Assembly: GCA_036556425.1 (NCBI GenBank) | Contig: DATBJJ010000098.1 | Coordinates: 1 to 64,000 of the forward strand | Direction of reading: 5' to 3' | Length of the DNA stretch: 64,000 nt | Source: DATBJJ01 sp036556425 | GTDB taxonomy: Bacteria; Acidobacteriota; Vicinamibacteria; Vicinamibacterales; 2-12-FULL-66-21 | Shown here: positions 1-8,529 of the stretch, one piece after another | Position numbering within the stretch: the first letter of the stretch is position 1 | Layout: the number at the start of each line of letters is the position of its first letter | Program-made: the position numbers and the translations under genes | The notes under the pieces: generated by a model | What the model was told of the DNA's origin: nothing | Databases searched by the model: none | The model's input: the letters and a program-made list of their open reading frames with translations, nothing else

Positions 1-78
1 CTGTGGTGTCGCTCTGATTCTTGGTCTTCCGCACCCTTGCCCGCGCCTGCGGCGCGGCCGGTCGCCGCAGCCTGACAT

Positions 79-113
79 CCTCTGCGTTCCTTCGCCCTCT
101 GCGGCCTCTGCGA
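79..113. repeat. Nonamer word array (CCTCTGCGn)
   Basis: Four imperfect units of 9, 9, 8 and 9 bases built on the word CCTCTGCG follow each other. It is one of about twelve short-word arrays in the window; the reverse complement of the same word recurs near 17980. No gene was recognised in bases 1-204 besides this. Confidence 0.5.
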
Positions 114-204
114 TGGAAAGACATGTGAACGTCGCCGAAGATCGATCGGAATCCGCAACGTTGCAACGAACGCGGACCTGTCAATTCTGCAAACCACCAA
201 CACC

Positions 205-432
205 AAGCCGAGAGTTTCAAGGAGAATCTCGCGGGCACGCTGGATGCACTCGTGCGGCCTATGGTCCAACGCGACAGGACGGTCCGCACGCTCGGCGATC
301 GCACCTATGCGGTTGCCGATCCAGCAATTCGTCGAGGAGTCGACCGGACGGAACGTCTCGATCGGCGCGGTTTTACGCCGCGCGCTCGCGGCTCGAAGAA
401 AAGGGATTCGTTCGATCCGCACGGCGCGCGAT
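205..432 (+). pseudogene. Degraded PadR-family regulator remnant
   Basis: PadR-like sequence can be read only by moving through three frames. One frame from about 213 gives KENLAGTLDALV and then, to about 311, TLGDRTYAV. The next frame (307-372) gives PIQQFVEESTGRNVSIGAV. The third (374-430) gives YAARSRLEEKGFVRS. Joined, this is the winged-helix core of a PadR regulator of the kind found beside ADOP permeases. Both breaks are +1 shifts; the second sits in a run of four T. The C-terminal half and any permease are missing, and the remnant stops where the opposing histidine kinase gene ends. It could also be an intact gene disrupted by homopolymer sequencing errors, but the missing C-terminus argues for real decay. 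Confidence 0.55.
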
Positions 433-2637
433 CTACACCGCGCGCGGCAGCGGATTTGGAGCACGATCGCCGAGGGGCGGCACACCTAACGTCTTCGGCA
501 GCTCGACGAGGAACGTCGAGCCCTTGCCGAGCCCAGGACTTTCCGCGGTCACCGATCCCCCGTGCAGCTCCACGAGGTGGCGCACGATCGCCAGGCCGAG
601 CCCGAGTCCGCCGTGCTCGCGGCTGGTCGAGCTGTCGGCCTGCGTGAACCGTTCGAACACGTGCGGCAGGAACGTCGGATCGATGCCATCGCCGTCGTCT
701 CGAACGCGAATGCACAGGCGCTCCCCGCCGGGGTCGAACAGCTCGATGTCGACGTTGCCGCCTTGCGGCGTGAACTTGACCGCGTTCGCCAGGAGGTTCC
801 AGACCACTTGTTGGAGACGGTGGGGATCGCCTTCCGTCGGCGGAACCGACGCCGCGAGGCGCGGCCGGATTCGAATGTGCCGTGCCTCCGCCGCGGGCCG
901 CACCGCGTCGAGCGCGGTCGTGATGATCGCCCCGAGATCGACCGCCTGGAGATCCAGGCGCAGCCCGCCCGAGATGATGCGTGACACGTCGAGGATGTCC
1001 GCAATGAGCTGCGCCTGCAGCTGCGCGTTGCGATCGATGATTTCCAGCGCGCGCCGGGTCGTCCGCTCGTCCAAGGCGTGATCCAGCAGCATGCGCGTCC
1101 AGCCGACGATCGCGTTGAGCGGCGTGCGCAGCTCGTGCGAGAGCGTGGCGAGGAAATCGTCCTTCGCGCGGTTCGCCGACTCCGCGTCGCGCCGCGCGGC
1201 CAGCTCGCGCTGCAGGAGCTGCTCTCGCTCGCGCTGCGCCTCGAGCACCGCGTTCTCGACGCGCTTCCGCGCTATCAGCTGCCCGATTTGATTGCCGACG
1301 ATCGACATCGTGTTGAGAAGATCCGGGTCGGGCGCGACGACATATCGATTGAAGCACTCGATGACGCCGACCACCTCCGTGCCAATCGCGATTGGAAACG
1401 CGAAGGCGCCGCGATAGCCGGCATCCTGCGCGATCGCCGCCCGGGGAAAATTTGGATCCGTGGCGACGTTCGGGATCCAGGTGGCGCGCCCCGATGCCCA
1501 CACGCGTCCCGGAAGTCCGATGCCTCGCTCGAACAGTTTTTCACTGCTCACTTTGGTGAACGCCATCGCCGCGGGAGACGTGCCGCCGCGGACAATCACG
1601 CAGCGAAGCCGATCGCGATCCTGATCGACCAGCCACAACGCGCCGTGCGGCCATTGGAGCTTCTCGCAAATCGCCTCGACGATGTCCGGCGCGGCGTCTT
1701 CGATGCTTCGCGCGCCGGCGAGGATGTCGCTGACCGCGTGCGCCGCGGCTCGGCGGCGCTCGCTCGTGCGCCATTCGCCGATCGCCGCCGCGAGCAGCAA
1801 GCCCGTGCCCGCGAAGACGCCCATGAAGACCTGCAGCAGCACGAGGCTGTGCGGCACCTCGCTGCCGGAGAACGGACCGACGCCTCTGACGGTGTTCAGA
1901 ATCGTCACGGCTGACGCCGTCAGCACGACGAGCGACGTCGCGGGCTGCGCGAGCCGCACCGCGGCCACGATCACGAATGGGAAGATGACGAACTCGAGCG
2001 GCCGCCGTCCGATCGTCGGACCCAGCACCTGACCGAAGACGATCTCCGTCGCGATGACGGTCGCGACGACGAGCAGAGATGTTTCATACCACTGACGTCT
2101 GGTGCAGCGCGCCGGCGTACGCGCGAGCGTCAGGATCGCGGGCGCGACGACGACCGCCCCAGCCGCGTCGCCGAGCCACCACACCAGCCAGATCTCGTTG
2201 AATCGGCTCCACAGCTGCGCGCCCGAGGCGCACAGCGACGCGACGCCGATCGTCGCGCTGATCGTCGTGCTGAAGAGGACGCCGACGATGATGAACGCCA
2301 GAACGCTGCGCGTGCGGCGAAGCGCGGGATCGAACGCCGGGAACCGCTCCAACAGCCATGCAGCGGCGAACGCTTCGAGCGTGTTGCCGCACGCCACGGA
2401 CGCCGCGACCCAGAGCGGACCGCCGATGAAGACGTTGGCGGCGAAGGCGCCGATCCAGACGGCGGGCCACAACGATCGTCCGCCAAGGATCAGCGCGGCC
2501 TCGGCAATGCCGGTCGGAGCCCAGACCGGCGACACTTGCGCGACGAACGACACGCGAAATCCAAGCATCGCCGCGGCGACGTACGCGGCGGCGATGGGCA
2601 AGCCGATCGCGACGAGGCGTGTCTGTGTGCGCGTCAT
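433..2637 (-). CDS. MASE1-GAF sensor histidine kinase
   Basis: Membrane-bound two-component sensor kinase of 734 residues. The first ~290 residues hold a MASE1-type block of hydrophobic segments (PVWAPTGIAEAALIL is typical), followed by a GAF domain, a HisKA domain with phospho-acceptor His501 in the motif SHELRTPLN, and an HATPase_c domain with the N, G1 (DDGDGIDP) and G2 (GGLGLGLAI) boxes. The ATG at 2637 was chosen because the same frame stays open to 3009 only by running antisense through the PadR gene. No response regulator or REC domain is adjacent, so its partner and signal are unknown. Confidence 0.88.
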   Translation of the reverse strand: MTRTQTRLVAIGLPIAAAYVAAAMLGFRVSFVAQVSPVWAPTGIAEAALILGGRSLWPAVWIGAFAANVFIGGPLWVAASVACGNTLEAFAAAWLLERFPAFDPALRRTRSVLAFIIVGVLFSTTISATIGVASLCASGAQLWSRFNEIWLVWWLGDAAGAVVVAPAILTLARTPARCTRRQWYETSLLVVATVIATEIVFGQVLGPTIGRRPLEFVIFPFVIVAAVRLAQPATSLVVLTASAVTILNTVRGVGPFSGSEVPHSLVLLQVFMGVFAGTGLLLAAAIGEWRTSERRRAAAHAVSDILAGARSIEDAAPDIVEAICEKLQWPHGALWLVDQDRDRLRCVIVRGGTSPAAMAFTKVSSEKLFERGIGLPGRVWASGRATWIPNVATDPNFPRAAIAQDAGYRGAFAFPIAIGTEVVGVIECFNRYVVAPDPDLLNTMSIVGNQIGQLIARKRVENAVLEAQREREQLLQRELAARRDAESANRAKDDFLATLSHELRTPLNAIVGWTRMLLDHALDERTTRRALEIIDRNAQLQAQLIADILDVSRIISGGLRLDLQAVDLGAIITTALDAVRPAAEARHIRIRPRLAASVPPTEGDPHRLQQVVWNLLANAVKFTPQGGNVDIELFDPGGERLCIRVRDDGDGIDPTFLPHVFERFTQADSSTSREHGGLGLGLAIVRHLVELHGGSVTAESPGLGKGSTFLVELPKTLGVPPLGDRAPNPLPRAV

Positions 2638-2709
2638 GGCGGCGGTCGTCGAAGGCGGAGTGTAGCGCCAATGCCCGCCGCTTGACACCGGCGCCTCGAT
2701 CGCGCCACG

Positions 2710-3075
2710 ATGCGGCTGGAGCTGTCGAAAGTCGACATGTCGATACACAAAACCGAAGTGCCCTACGGCACGCTCGTCATTCTCATCCTCCGAACGCTCG
2801 ACACGCTGGGCCCGCTGCACGGCTACAGCATCGCGCGCCGAATCGAGCAGGTCTCCGGCAGCGTGATGCGACTGAGCCAGGGCTCGATCTATCCCGCGCT
2901 CGTGCGCCTCGAGCAGCAAGGACTCATCAGCACGAAGTGGGGCGTCTCGGAGACGAACCGCAAGGTGAAGTTCTACGCGCTGACGAAGGCCGGCAAGCGT
3001 CAGCTCCACGTCGAAGTGGAGAACTGGGAGAAAGCGAACGCGCTCGTCGCGCGGTTCCTCGAGGCGAAATCCTGA
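2710..3075 (+). CDS. PadR-family transcriptional regulator
   Basis: Small winged-helix repressor-type protein of 121 residues, the usual PadR size. The core YGTLVILILRTLDTLGPLHG and the wing SIYPALVRLEQQGLIS are clear. A second in-frame ATG at 2737 (MSIHKTEV) is an equally good start, and neither has a strong ribosome-binding site. Its TGA overlaps the ATG of the following permease by one base (TGATG), so the two are probably translationally coupled. PadR genes directly upstream of ADOP permeases are common in Acidobacteriota. The natural reading is that this protein controls the pair, but the ligand is unknown. Confidence 0.9.
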   Translation: MRLELSKVDMSIHKTEVPYGTLVILILRTLDTLGPLHGYSIARRIEQVSGSVMRLSQGSIYPALVRLEQQGLISTKWGVSETNRKVKFYALTKAGKRQLHVEVENWEKANALVARFLEAKS

Positions 3076-5735
3076 TGCGCGCGCTGCTTCGCCGGCTCGC
3101 CGCGCTCGTGCGGCGCGATCGCCACGAGCGCGAGCTCGACGGCGAGATCGCCGCCCACCTGGAGCTGGCCGAGCGCGATGCGATCGCGTCGGGCCTGTCG
3201 CCCGCCGAGGCGCGCCGCGCCGCCATGCGGCTCTTCGGAAGCATCGAGGGCATGAAGGAACAGCATCGCGATCGCCGGTCCGTCAGGTGGCTCGAGACCC
3301 TGACGAAGGACGTCCGGTACGGCCTGGCCGCGCTCGCCCGCGATCCCGTGTTCGCCGCGATCGTCGTCGGCGTGCTCGCGCTGGGGATCGGCGCGAACGC
3401 CGCCATGTTCAGCCTGATGGATGCCGTCCTGTTCAAGCCGCTGCCGTTTCCGTCGCCCGATCGCATTGTCCGCGTCTGGGAAACGACGGCGCCGGGATCG
3501 ACGGCGACCAACGCGACGACGGCGGCGAACTTCCTCGAGTGGAGGCGGCGGAGCCGGACGTTCGAGTGCTTCTCCGCGGAAGCGCTCGTCAACGCGACGG
3601 TCGACATCGCGGGCGAGCCGACGCGTCTGGCGGGCCGCGTCGTGTCCGCGCGGCACTTCGACGTCTTCGGCGTCACCCCGCTCCTCGGACGAACGTTCGC
3701 GCCCGGCGAAGACGAGCCTGGCGCGGCGCGGGTGATCGTGCTGAGCCACGCCGCGTGGCTGATGCGGTTCGGCGGCGACCCGAACATCCTCTCGCGCGAC
3801 GTCGTGCTCGACGGCGAGCCGCATCGAGTCGTCGGCGTGCTCGCGTCTGGGAATTTCGATCGCGACGTCGCGCGTCCCGGCGACGCGCCCGCGGCGTTCT
3901 GGAAGCCGCTCGTCTTCACGCAGGCGCAGATCGACTCCGGCTCGCACTGGATCGAAGTGATCGGCCGCCTGCGGCCGGGCGTGACGATCGATCGCGCGCA
4001 GGAGGACATGCTCGCCGTGCGCGCGTCGCTCGCGGCCGTGTATCCGACGTTCAAGAAGGATTGGGGCGTCCTCGTCGAACCGTTCGACACGCGTCTCGTG
4101 AGCGACAGCTTCCGACAATCGATCTACGTCGCGTTCGGCGCGGTCGTGCTCGTCCTGCTCGTCGCGTGCGCGAACGTCGCGAACCTGCTGCTGTCGAAGG
4201 GAGTGACGCGAGCAAAGGAAATGGCGGTGCGCTCGGCGCTCGGCGCGAGCCGTGCGCGCCTCGTCAGCCAGTTGCTCACGGAGAGCCTGGTGCTCTGCGC
4301 GATGGGAGGAGCGGCCGGTCTCCTCTTGGCCGGCTGGCTCCTCGCCGTCGCGATTCCTCTGCTTCCGCCCGTCGTCGTTCCGTCGACCGCCGACATCCGT
4401 CTCGACCTCCGTGTGTTCGCATTCGCCGCGGCCGTCGTCTTCGCCGTGGTACTGCTCGCCGGTCTCGTGCCATCGATCCGGACGGCGTCCGGCAACCTCG
4501 CCGCGGTGATGAACCAATCGGCGAGAGGGTCCTCTGCCGCGTCCGGGATGATCCGGCGCGCGATCGTGATCGGCGAAGTGGCGGTGTCGATCGTGCTGAT
4601 CTGCGGCGCCGTTCTCTTGTTCAAGAGTCTGCTCGCGCTCCAACGCGTCGACGTCGGCGTGCGCACCGATCGCGTTGTCGCGATGTCGATCGATCTGCCG
4701 CGCGCCGCGTACCGCGTGCCCGAGAGCGCGGTGCAGTTCTACGAGGCCATCGTCCCGCGCGTCCGCGCGGTGCCCGGCGTCGATCGCGTCGCGCTGTCGC
4801 AGGATCTGCCGCTCGAGGGCGCGGGCGGGGAATACCTCGACGTTCCGGGACGAACGGATCGCATCCTCGTGCGATTCAAGCGAATCGATCCCGGCTATCT
4901 CTCGACGCTCGAGATCCCGGTGATCGCAGGCCGGAACTTCAGCGCCGACGACACGCCCGAAAGTCCGCGCGTCGTGCTGATCAATCAGGAGCTCGCCCGC
5001 AACCTGCGCGATCGATTCGGCGTGACGGATCCGATCGGGCAAACGATCGTCATTGCCGCGCCGGGATTCGACGCCGGCGGGGTGCGTCCAAACGTCCAGA
5101 TCGTTGGCGTCATCGGCAACGAACGCACGCGGCGGGATCTCCGGAGAGCAATCGAGCCCGTCGCCTACGTCGTCCTCTCGCAGGTGCCGCGGCGCGAGAT
5201 CAGGCTCATCGTTCGAACCAATCTCGATCCCGCTTCGATCGTTCCCGGCATCCGTGCGGCCGTGCGTCGGATCGACGATCGCCTCGCCGTTGCGGATGTC
5301 CGCACGATGGCGGACGTGAAGCAGGTCAGCCTCGCCGGGACCGCCGAGCCCGCCTGGCTCATCACGGCGTTTGCCGCCGTCGCGCTGCTTCTTGCGGCGC
5401 TCGGTCTCTACGGCGTGCTCTCGCATGCCGTGACCGAACAGCGCCGCGAGATTGGAATCCGCATGGCGCTGGGCGCGCGCGCCGCCGATGTGCTCGCGCA
5501 CGTGATGCGAAACGCCGCCGCTCTGATCGCTGTCGGGCTGGCCGCGGGCCTCGCGGCTGCGGCCGTTGCCACGCGCGTGACCGCGAGCCTGCTCTTTCAC
5601 GTCTCGTCATGGGATCCGGTCGCATTCGCTGCCGCGGCCGGGACGATGATCGTCGTCGGCCTCGCCGCGGCGCTCGTGCCGGCAACCCGGGCCGCGCGCG
5701 TCGATCCCACCGAGGTGCTGCGCGCCGACGGGTGA
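3075..5735 (+). CDS. ADOP-type ABC transporter permease (MacB/FtsX)
   Basis: Long inner-membrane permease of 886 residues. It begins with a soluble N-terminal prefix of about 65 residues (RDRHERELDGEIAAHLELAERD), the extension found in many acidobacterial duplicated orphan permeases. Then come a first membrane helix with the ALGIGANAAMFS motif, a MacB-like periplasmic core, a central FtsX block (MAVRSALGASRARL), a second periplasmic core, and a C-terminal FtsX block (EIGIRMALGARAADV). No ATPase lies beside it, as is normal for the group. Substrate is unknown. Expression is coupled to the PadR gene through a one-base overlap. Confidence 0.92.
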   Translation: MRALLRRLAALVRRDRHERELDGEIAAHLELAERDAIASGLSPAEARRAAMRLFGSIEGMKEQHRDRRSVRWLETLTKDVRYGLAALARDPVFAAIVVGVLALGIGANAAMFSLMDAVLFKPLPFPSPDRIVRVWETTAPGSTATNATTAANFLEWRRRSRTFECFSAEALVNATVDIAGEPTRLAGRVVSARHFDVFGVTPLLGRTFAPGEDEPGAARVIVLSHAAWLMRFGGDPNILSRDVVLDGEPHRVVGVLASGNFDRDVARPGDAPAAFWKPLVFTQAQIDSGSHWIEVIGRLRPGVTIDRAQEDMLAVRASLAAVYPTFKKDWGVLVEPFDTRLVSDSFRQSIYVAFGAVVLVLLVACANVANLLLSKGVTRAKEMAVRSALGASRARLVSQLLTESLVLCAMGGAAGLLLAGWLLAVAIPLLPPVVVPSTADIRLDLRVFAFAAAVVFAVVLLAGLVPSIRTASGNLAAVMNQSARGSSAASGMIRRAIVIGEVAVSIVLICGAVLLFKSLLALQRVDVGVRTDRVVAMSIDLPRAAYRVPESAVQFYEAIVPRVRAVPGVDRVALSQDLPLEGAGGEYLDVPGRTDRILVRFKRIDPGYLSTLEIPVIAGRNFSADDTPESPRVVLINQELARNLRDRFGVTDPIGQTIVIAAPGFDAGGVRPNVQIVGVIGNERTRRDLRRAIEPVAYVVLSQVPRREIRLIVRTNLDPASIVPGIRAAVRRIDDRLAVADVRTMADVKQVSLAGTAEPAWLITAFAAVALLLAALGLYGVLSHAVTEQRREIGIRMALGARAADVLAHVMRNAAALIAVGLAAGLAAAAVATRVTASLLFHVSSWDPVAFAAAAGTMIVVGLAAALVPATRAARVDPTEVLRADG

Positions 5736-5791
5736 TCGGCGCCGCTTGCCTCTCCTCGCCCGGATCGTTATCCTCGCCCGATCACGCCGTG

Positions 5792-5840
5792 GTCCGTCCA
5801 ACGGCGGACACGACGATTCGCGGTCCGCCTGAAGGCGGAC
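5792..5840. repeat. Two tandem REP-like hairpins
   Basis: Two related hairpins lie side by side in the gap between the ADOP stop and the RidA start. The right one is a perfect 7-bp stem GTCCGCC / GGCGGAC (5823-5829 and 5834-5840) with a TGAA loop. The left one (5792-5798 and 5803-5809) has one G-T wobble and a CAAC loop. There is no T-run, so they look like a dispersed palindromic element rather than a classic terminator. Confidence 0.6.
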
Positions 5841-5860
5841 ACTACGAATGTGGAGGCATC

Positions 5861-6337
5861 ATGAAGGTCGCCGAGAGCTCGTCGCGCCGGTCCGTCATCC
5901 GATCGTTCTTTGCGTCGATCGCGGCGCTCGGCGCCGGAGCCGGCGTCGCGCGCGCGCAGACACCCGATACATCGCTCGTCAAGCGGACCTCGTCCGACAA
6001 TGCGGCCGGTGACAAGCCGCCGCTCTTTTCCGGCTGGGTCACGTACGGCAATCTCGTCTTCGTCGCCGGCAAAGGCGAGCACACGGCAGGCGACATCAAG
6101 GCACACACGACGTCGGTGCTGAATCAGCTCGAGGCGGAGCTCAAGAAAGTCGGATCGTCGATGGACAAGGTCCTCAAGGTGAATGTGTACCTCCACGACA
6201 TCAAGGACTACGACGGGATGAACGAGATCTTCCGCGGACGGTTTGGTCCCAATCCGCCCGTGCGCACGACGATCGCCGCGTACGGCGGGATTCCCGGGAG
6301 CTCGCTCGTGGAAATCGACTGCATCGCGTGCCGCTGA
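5861..6337 (+). CDS. Exported RidA-family enamine/imine deaminase
   Basis: RidA/YjgF/UK114 family protein of 158 residues. Known members hydrolyse reactive enamine and imine intermediates released by PLP-dependent lyases. The family fold occupies roughly residues 40-158, with a GNLVFVAGKG segment early and a catalytic-type Arg in NPPVRTTIAAYGG. The first ~35 residues are an export signal with a twin-arginine motif (RRSVIRSF) ending near ARAQ, which is odd because classical RidA is cytosolic. The start has a GGAGG Shine-Dalgarno 4 bases upstream. It is the first gene of the long plus-strand block and lies two genes before a Tat-exported PLP enzyme. RidA-fold proteins that are not deaminases exist, so the chemistry is inferred. 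Confidence 0.85.
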   Translation: MKVAESSSRRSVIRSFFASIAALGAGAGVARAQTPDTSLVKRTSSDNAAGDKPPLFSGWVTYGNLVFVAGKGEHTAGDIKAHTTSVLNQLEAELKKVGSSMDKVLKVNVYLHDIKDYDGMNEIFRGRFGPNPPVRTTIAAYGGIPGSSLVEIDCIACR

Positions 6338-6350
6338 GCGGCTCACTGCC

Positions 6351-7082
6351 ATGATCGCCATTTTTCTCGCCGCGAGCACGGGGCTGTATGCTGTCGGCAT
6401 GAGCGCACAAGCCGTCGATGCGAAAGAACGTCCGCGACTGTCGGTCGCACCCACCGCGGATTTCGAGCTGACCGGCGCGGGCGATCATTCGTCGTGGCAG
6501 AAGGCGTCGTGGACGACGCTGCGCCGCCGGCAGCAGGACGGGCATCCGTACGACACGCGATTCAAGATGCTGTACTCGACGACCGGCCTGTACTTTGTGA
6601 TGGAAGGGACCGATCGGAAGTTGACCGCCACGAAGGAAGAGGACTTCTCGGATCTCTGGAACGAAGACGTTTTCGAGGTGTTCCTCTGGACCGACGAGCG
6701 CCATCCGATCTATTTCGAGTACGAGATCTCTCCGCTCAATCGCGAGCTGCCGATTCTCGTGCCGAATTTCGGCGGCCAGTTCCTCGGGTGGCGGCCGTGG
6801 CGCTTCGACGGCGAGCGCCGGACGCGCAAGGCGACGACGGTCATGGGAGGGCAGAAGCAATCGAACGCCGCGATCGAAGGCTGGCGCGCCGAGTTCTTCA
6901 TTCCGTACGCGCTGCTGTCCCCGCTGCAGAACGTTCCGCCGAAGCCGGGCAGCCGGTGGCGCGCGAATTTCTATCGGATGGATCACGACGACGGCAAGCG
7001 CACGCAGTGGGAATGGGCGCCGGTCGGCAAGACGTTTCACGAGTTCGAAAAATTCGGCGAGATCGTGTTCGCCGACAAGTGA
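6351..7082 (+). CDS. Carbohydrate-binding family 9-like secreted protein
   Basis: Protein of 243 residues whose body matches the CBM9-like fold often annotated as a carbohydrate-binding domain. Visible elements are an early W-rich segment, NEDVFEVFLWTDERHPIYFEYEISP in the middle, and a C-terminal WRANFYRMDH followed by WEWAPVG. The first ~22 residues are a weak signal peptide ending near SAQA. The ATG at 6351 lies 13 bases after the RidA stop and was preferred to upstream in-frame starts that would overlap RidA. It probably binds sugars in the periplasm or on the surface; no catalytic residues were identified. Confidence 0.8.
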   Translation: MIAIFLAASTGLYAVGMSAQAVDAKERPRLSVAPTADFELTGAGDHSSWQKASWTTLRRRQQDGHPYDTRFKMLYSTTGLYFVMEGTDRKLTATKEEDFSDLWNEDVFEVFLWTDERHPIYFEYEISPLNRELPILVPNFGGQFLGWRPWRFDGERRTRKATTVMGGQKQSNAAIEGWRAEFFIPYALLSPLQNVPPKPGSRWRANFYRMDHDDGKRTQWEWAPVGKTFHEFEKFGEIVFADK

Positions 7083-7090
7083 TCGAGTAA

Positions 7091-7228
7091 GGTTCAGGGT
7101 TCACGGGTTCAGGGGTTCACGGGTTCAGGGGTTCACGGGTTCAGGGGTTCAGGGGTTCAGGGGTTCACGGGTTCAGGGGTTCAGGAGTTCAGGGGTTCAC
7201 TGTTCAGGGTTCGAGGTTCGCGGTTCAA
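7091..7228. repeat. GGGTTCAS word array, 18 units of 7-8 bp
   Basis: The gap holds 18 contiguous units: two heptamers (GGTTCAG, GGTTCAC), twelve octamers of the form GGGTTCAG or GGGTTCAC, and four more heptamers (TGTTCAG, GGTTCGA, GGTTCGC, GGTTCAA). The 138 bases are accounted for exactly. The array starts 8 bases after the stop of the CBM9-like gene and ends 12 bases before the next ATG. The same word returns at 46235-46274. Confidence 0.9.
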
Positions 7229-7240
7229 AGCGAGGTTGCC

Positions 7241-8443
7241 ATGTGGAGCCGTAGAAGTTTTCTGGAGTCCCTCGCCGGGCTGCCGGTGATCGGAACGTTT
7301 CTCACGACCGGCGCGGCGCCGGCGGCTGCGGCGGTGCGCAAGGGCAGCAAGGACTACTTCCGCGACCTCGGCGTGCGCCCGTTCATCAACGCCGCGGGAA
7401 CGTACACGGCGATGACCGCGTCGCTGATGCCGCCGGAAGTCATGGACGCGATCAACTACGCGTCGAAGCACTACGTGATGCTCGACGAGCTGCACGACAA
7501 GGTCGGCGAGCGGATCGCGTCGCTCGTCCACAGCGAAGCAGCGATGGTGACGTCGGGCGCCGCCGCGGCGCTGACGCTCGGGACCGCGGGCGTGCTGACC
7601 GGCAAAGATCAGCGCAAGATCGTCGACCTGCCGGATCTCTCGTCGATGAAGAGCGAGGTCATCATCCAGAAGTCGCACCGCTTCGGGTACGACCACGCGG
7701 TGCGAAACTGCGGCGTGAAGATGATCGAGGTCGAGACGCGCGAGGACTTCGAGCGCGCCGTCACTCCGAAGACCGCGATGGCGCTCTTCTACAACAACAA
7801 CAACTCAGAGGGGCAGATCAAGGACGAGGAGTTCGTGCAGCTCGGCAAGAAGCACGGCGTTCCCACGTTCAACGACGCCGCGGCCGACGTGCCGCCGGTC
7901 GAGAATCTCTGGAAGTACACGAAGATGGGATTCGACCTGGTCACGTTCTCCGGCGGCAAGGGAATGCGCGGACCGCAGAGCTCGGGCCTGCTCCTCGGCC
8001 GCAAGGATTTGATTGCCGCCGCGCGCCTCAACGCGCCGCCGAACGGCAACACCGTCGGACGCGGACTGAAGGTGAACAAAGAAGAAATGCTCGGACTGCT
8101 CGCCGCGATCGAGCGGTATCTCGACAACGATCACGAGAAGGAACAGCGCGAATTCCAGAAGCGCGCAGAGACGATCCAGGCCGGCGCGACGTCCGTCAGC
8201 GGCGTGAAGGCGGAGATCTTCGTGCCCGCGGTCGCGAACCACGTGCCGCACCTGCGCGTGTCGTGGGATCCGTCGAGGGGTCAGACCGCGGCCGCCGTCG
8301 TCAAGGCCTTGAAGGATGGCGAGCCGTCGATCGGCACGCGCAACGAAGGCGACAGCCTGGTCATCGGCGTCTGGATGATGCGGTCCGGGGAGGAGAAGAT
8401 CGTCGCGCGCCGCTTGCGCGAAGTATTGGAGAGGAAAACCTAG
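7241..8443 (+). CDS. Tat-exported SelA-like PLP-dependent enzyme 1
   Basis: PLP-dependent fold-type I protein of 400 residues resembling the SelA/DgaE group (D-glucosaminate-6-phosphate ammonia-lyase and uncharacterised relatives). The PLP lysine is probably Lys240 in FSGGKGMRGPQSSG. Other group features are RPFINAAGTYT, TSGAAAALTLGTA and FNDAAADVPP. The N-terminus MWSRRSFLESLAG is a twin-arginine signal followed by a hydrophobic stretch ending in an Ala-rich cleavage region, so it should be exported already folded with its cofactor. A true selenocysteine synthase is unlikely because those are cytosolic. It sits between the CBM9-like gene and the GntR regulator. A second, longer paralogue lies at 27409. 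Confidence 0.85.
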   Translation: MWSRRSFLESLAGLPVIGTFLTTGAAPAAAAVRKGSKDYFRDLGVRPFINAAGTYTAMTASLMPPEVMDAINYASKHYVMLDELHDKVGERIASLVHSEAAMVTSGAAAALTLGTAGVLTGKDQRKIVDLPDLSSMKSEVIIQKSHRFGYDHAVRNCGVKMIEVETREDFERAVTPKTAMALFYNNNNSEGQIKDEEFVQLGKKHGVPTFNDAAADVPPVENLWKYTKMGFDLVTFSGGKGMRGPQSSGLLLGRKDLIAAARLNAPPNGNTVGRGLKVNKEEMLGLLAAIERYLDNDHEKEQREFQKRAETIQAGATSVSGVKAEIFVPAVANHVPHLRVSWDPSRGQTAAAVVKALKDGEPSIGTRNEGDSLVIGVWMMRSGEEKIVARRLREVLERKT

Positions 8444-8464
8444 GGTCCGGGCTCGGGGCTCGGG
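8444..8464. repeat. Short heptamer array (GGTCCGG / GCTCGGG)
   Basis: Three 7-bp units, GGTCCGG GCTCGGG GCTCGGG, begin at the first base after the TAG stop of the SelA-like gene. This is the shortest of the word arrays. Confidence 0.5.
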
Positions 8465-8490
8465 ACACCCCCCGCGACAAACTAAATTAG

Positions 8491-8518
8491 TAGACGTGCG
8501 AGTTCATATCATTATAAT
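8491..8518 (+). promoter_or_regulatory. Promoter of the GntR gene, near-leaderless
   Basis: A perfect -10 box TATAAT lies at 8513-8518, with a 4/6 -35 box TAGACG at 8491-8496 and a 16-bp spacer. The ATG at 8530 is only 11 bases after the -10 box, so the expected transcript begins about five bases before the start codon, and no Shine-Dalgarno is present. Confidence 0.6.
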
Positions 8519-8520
8519 GA
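8509..8520. promoter_or_regulatory. 12-bp palindrome over the -10 box (candidate operator)
   Basis: TCATTATAATGA is a perfect palindrome that covers the -10 box completely. GntR/UTRA regulators commonly repress their own promoter through such sites, so this is a candidate autoregulatory operator. The A+T-rich palindrome also partly follows from the TATAAT sequence itself. Confidence 0.45.
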
Positions 8521-8529
8521 CCCAACTTT

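Noticed and set aside
2638..3009. N-terminal extension of the MASE1 kinase
   Set aside because: The frame is open but the extra 124 residues lie antisense to the PadR gene and do not resemble any domain; MASE1 starts at the ATG at 2637.
3000..5600. 866-residue open frame on the minus strand
   Set aside because: Antisense to the ADOP permease, which has clear family motifs; a shadow.
7091..7228. CRISPR array
   Set aside because: Units are 7-8 bases without unique spacers, and no cas gene is present anywhere in the window.
7241..8443. True selenocysteine synthase SelA
   Set aside because: The protein carries a Tat signal, no selB or tRNA-Sec gene is nearby, and a second diverged copy exists; a SelA-like lyase is more likely.
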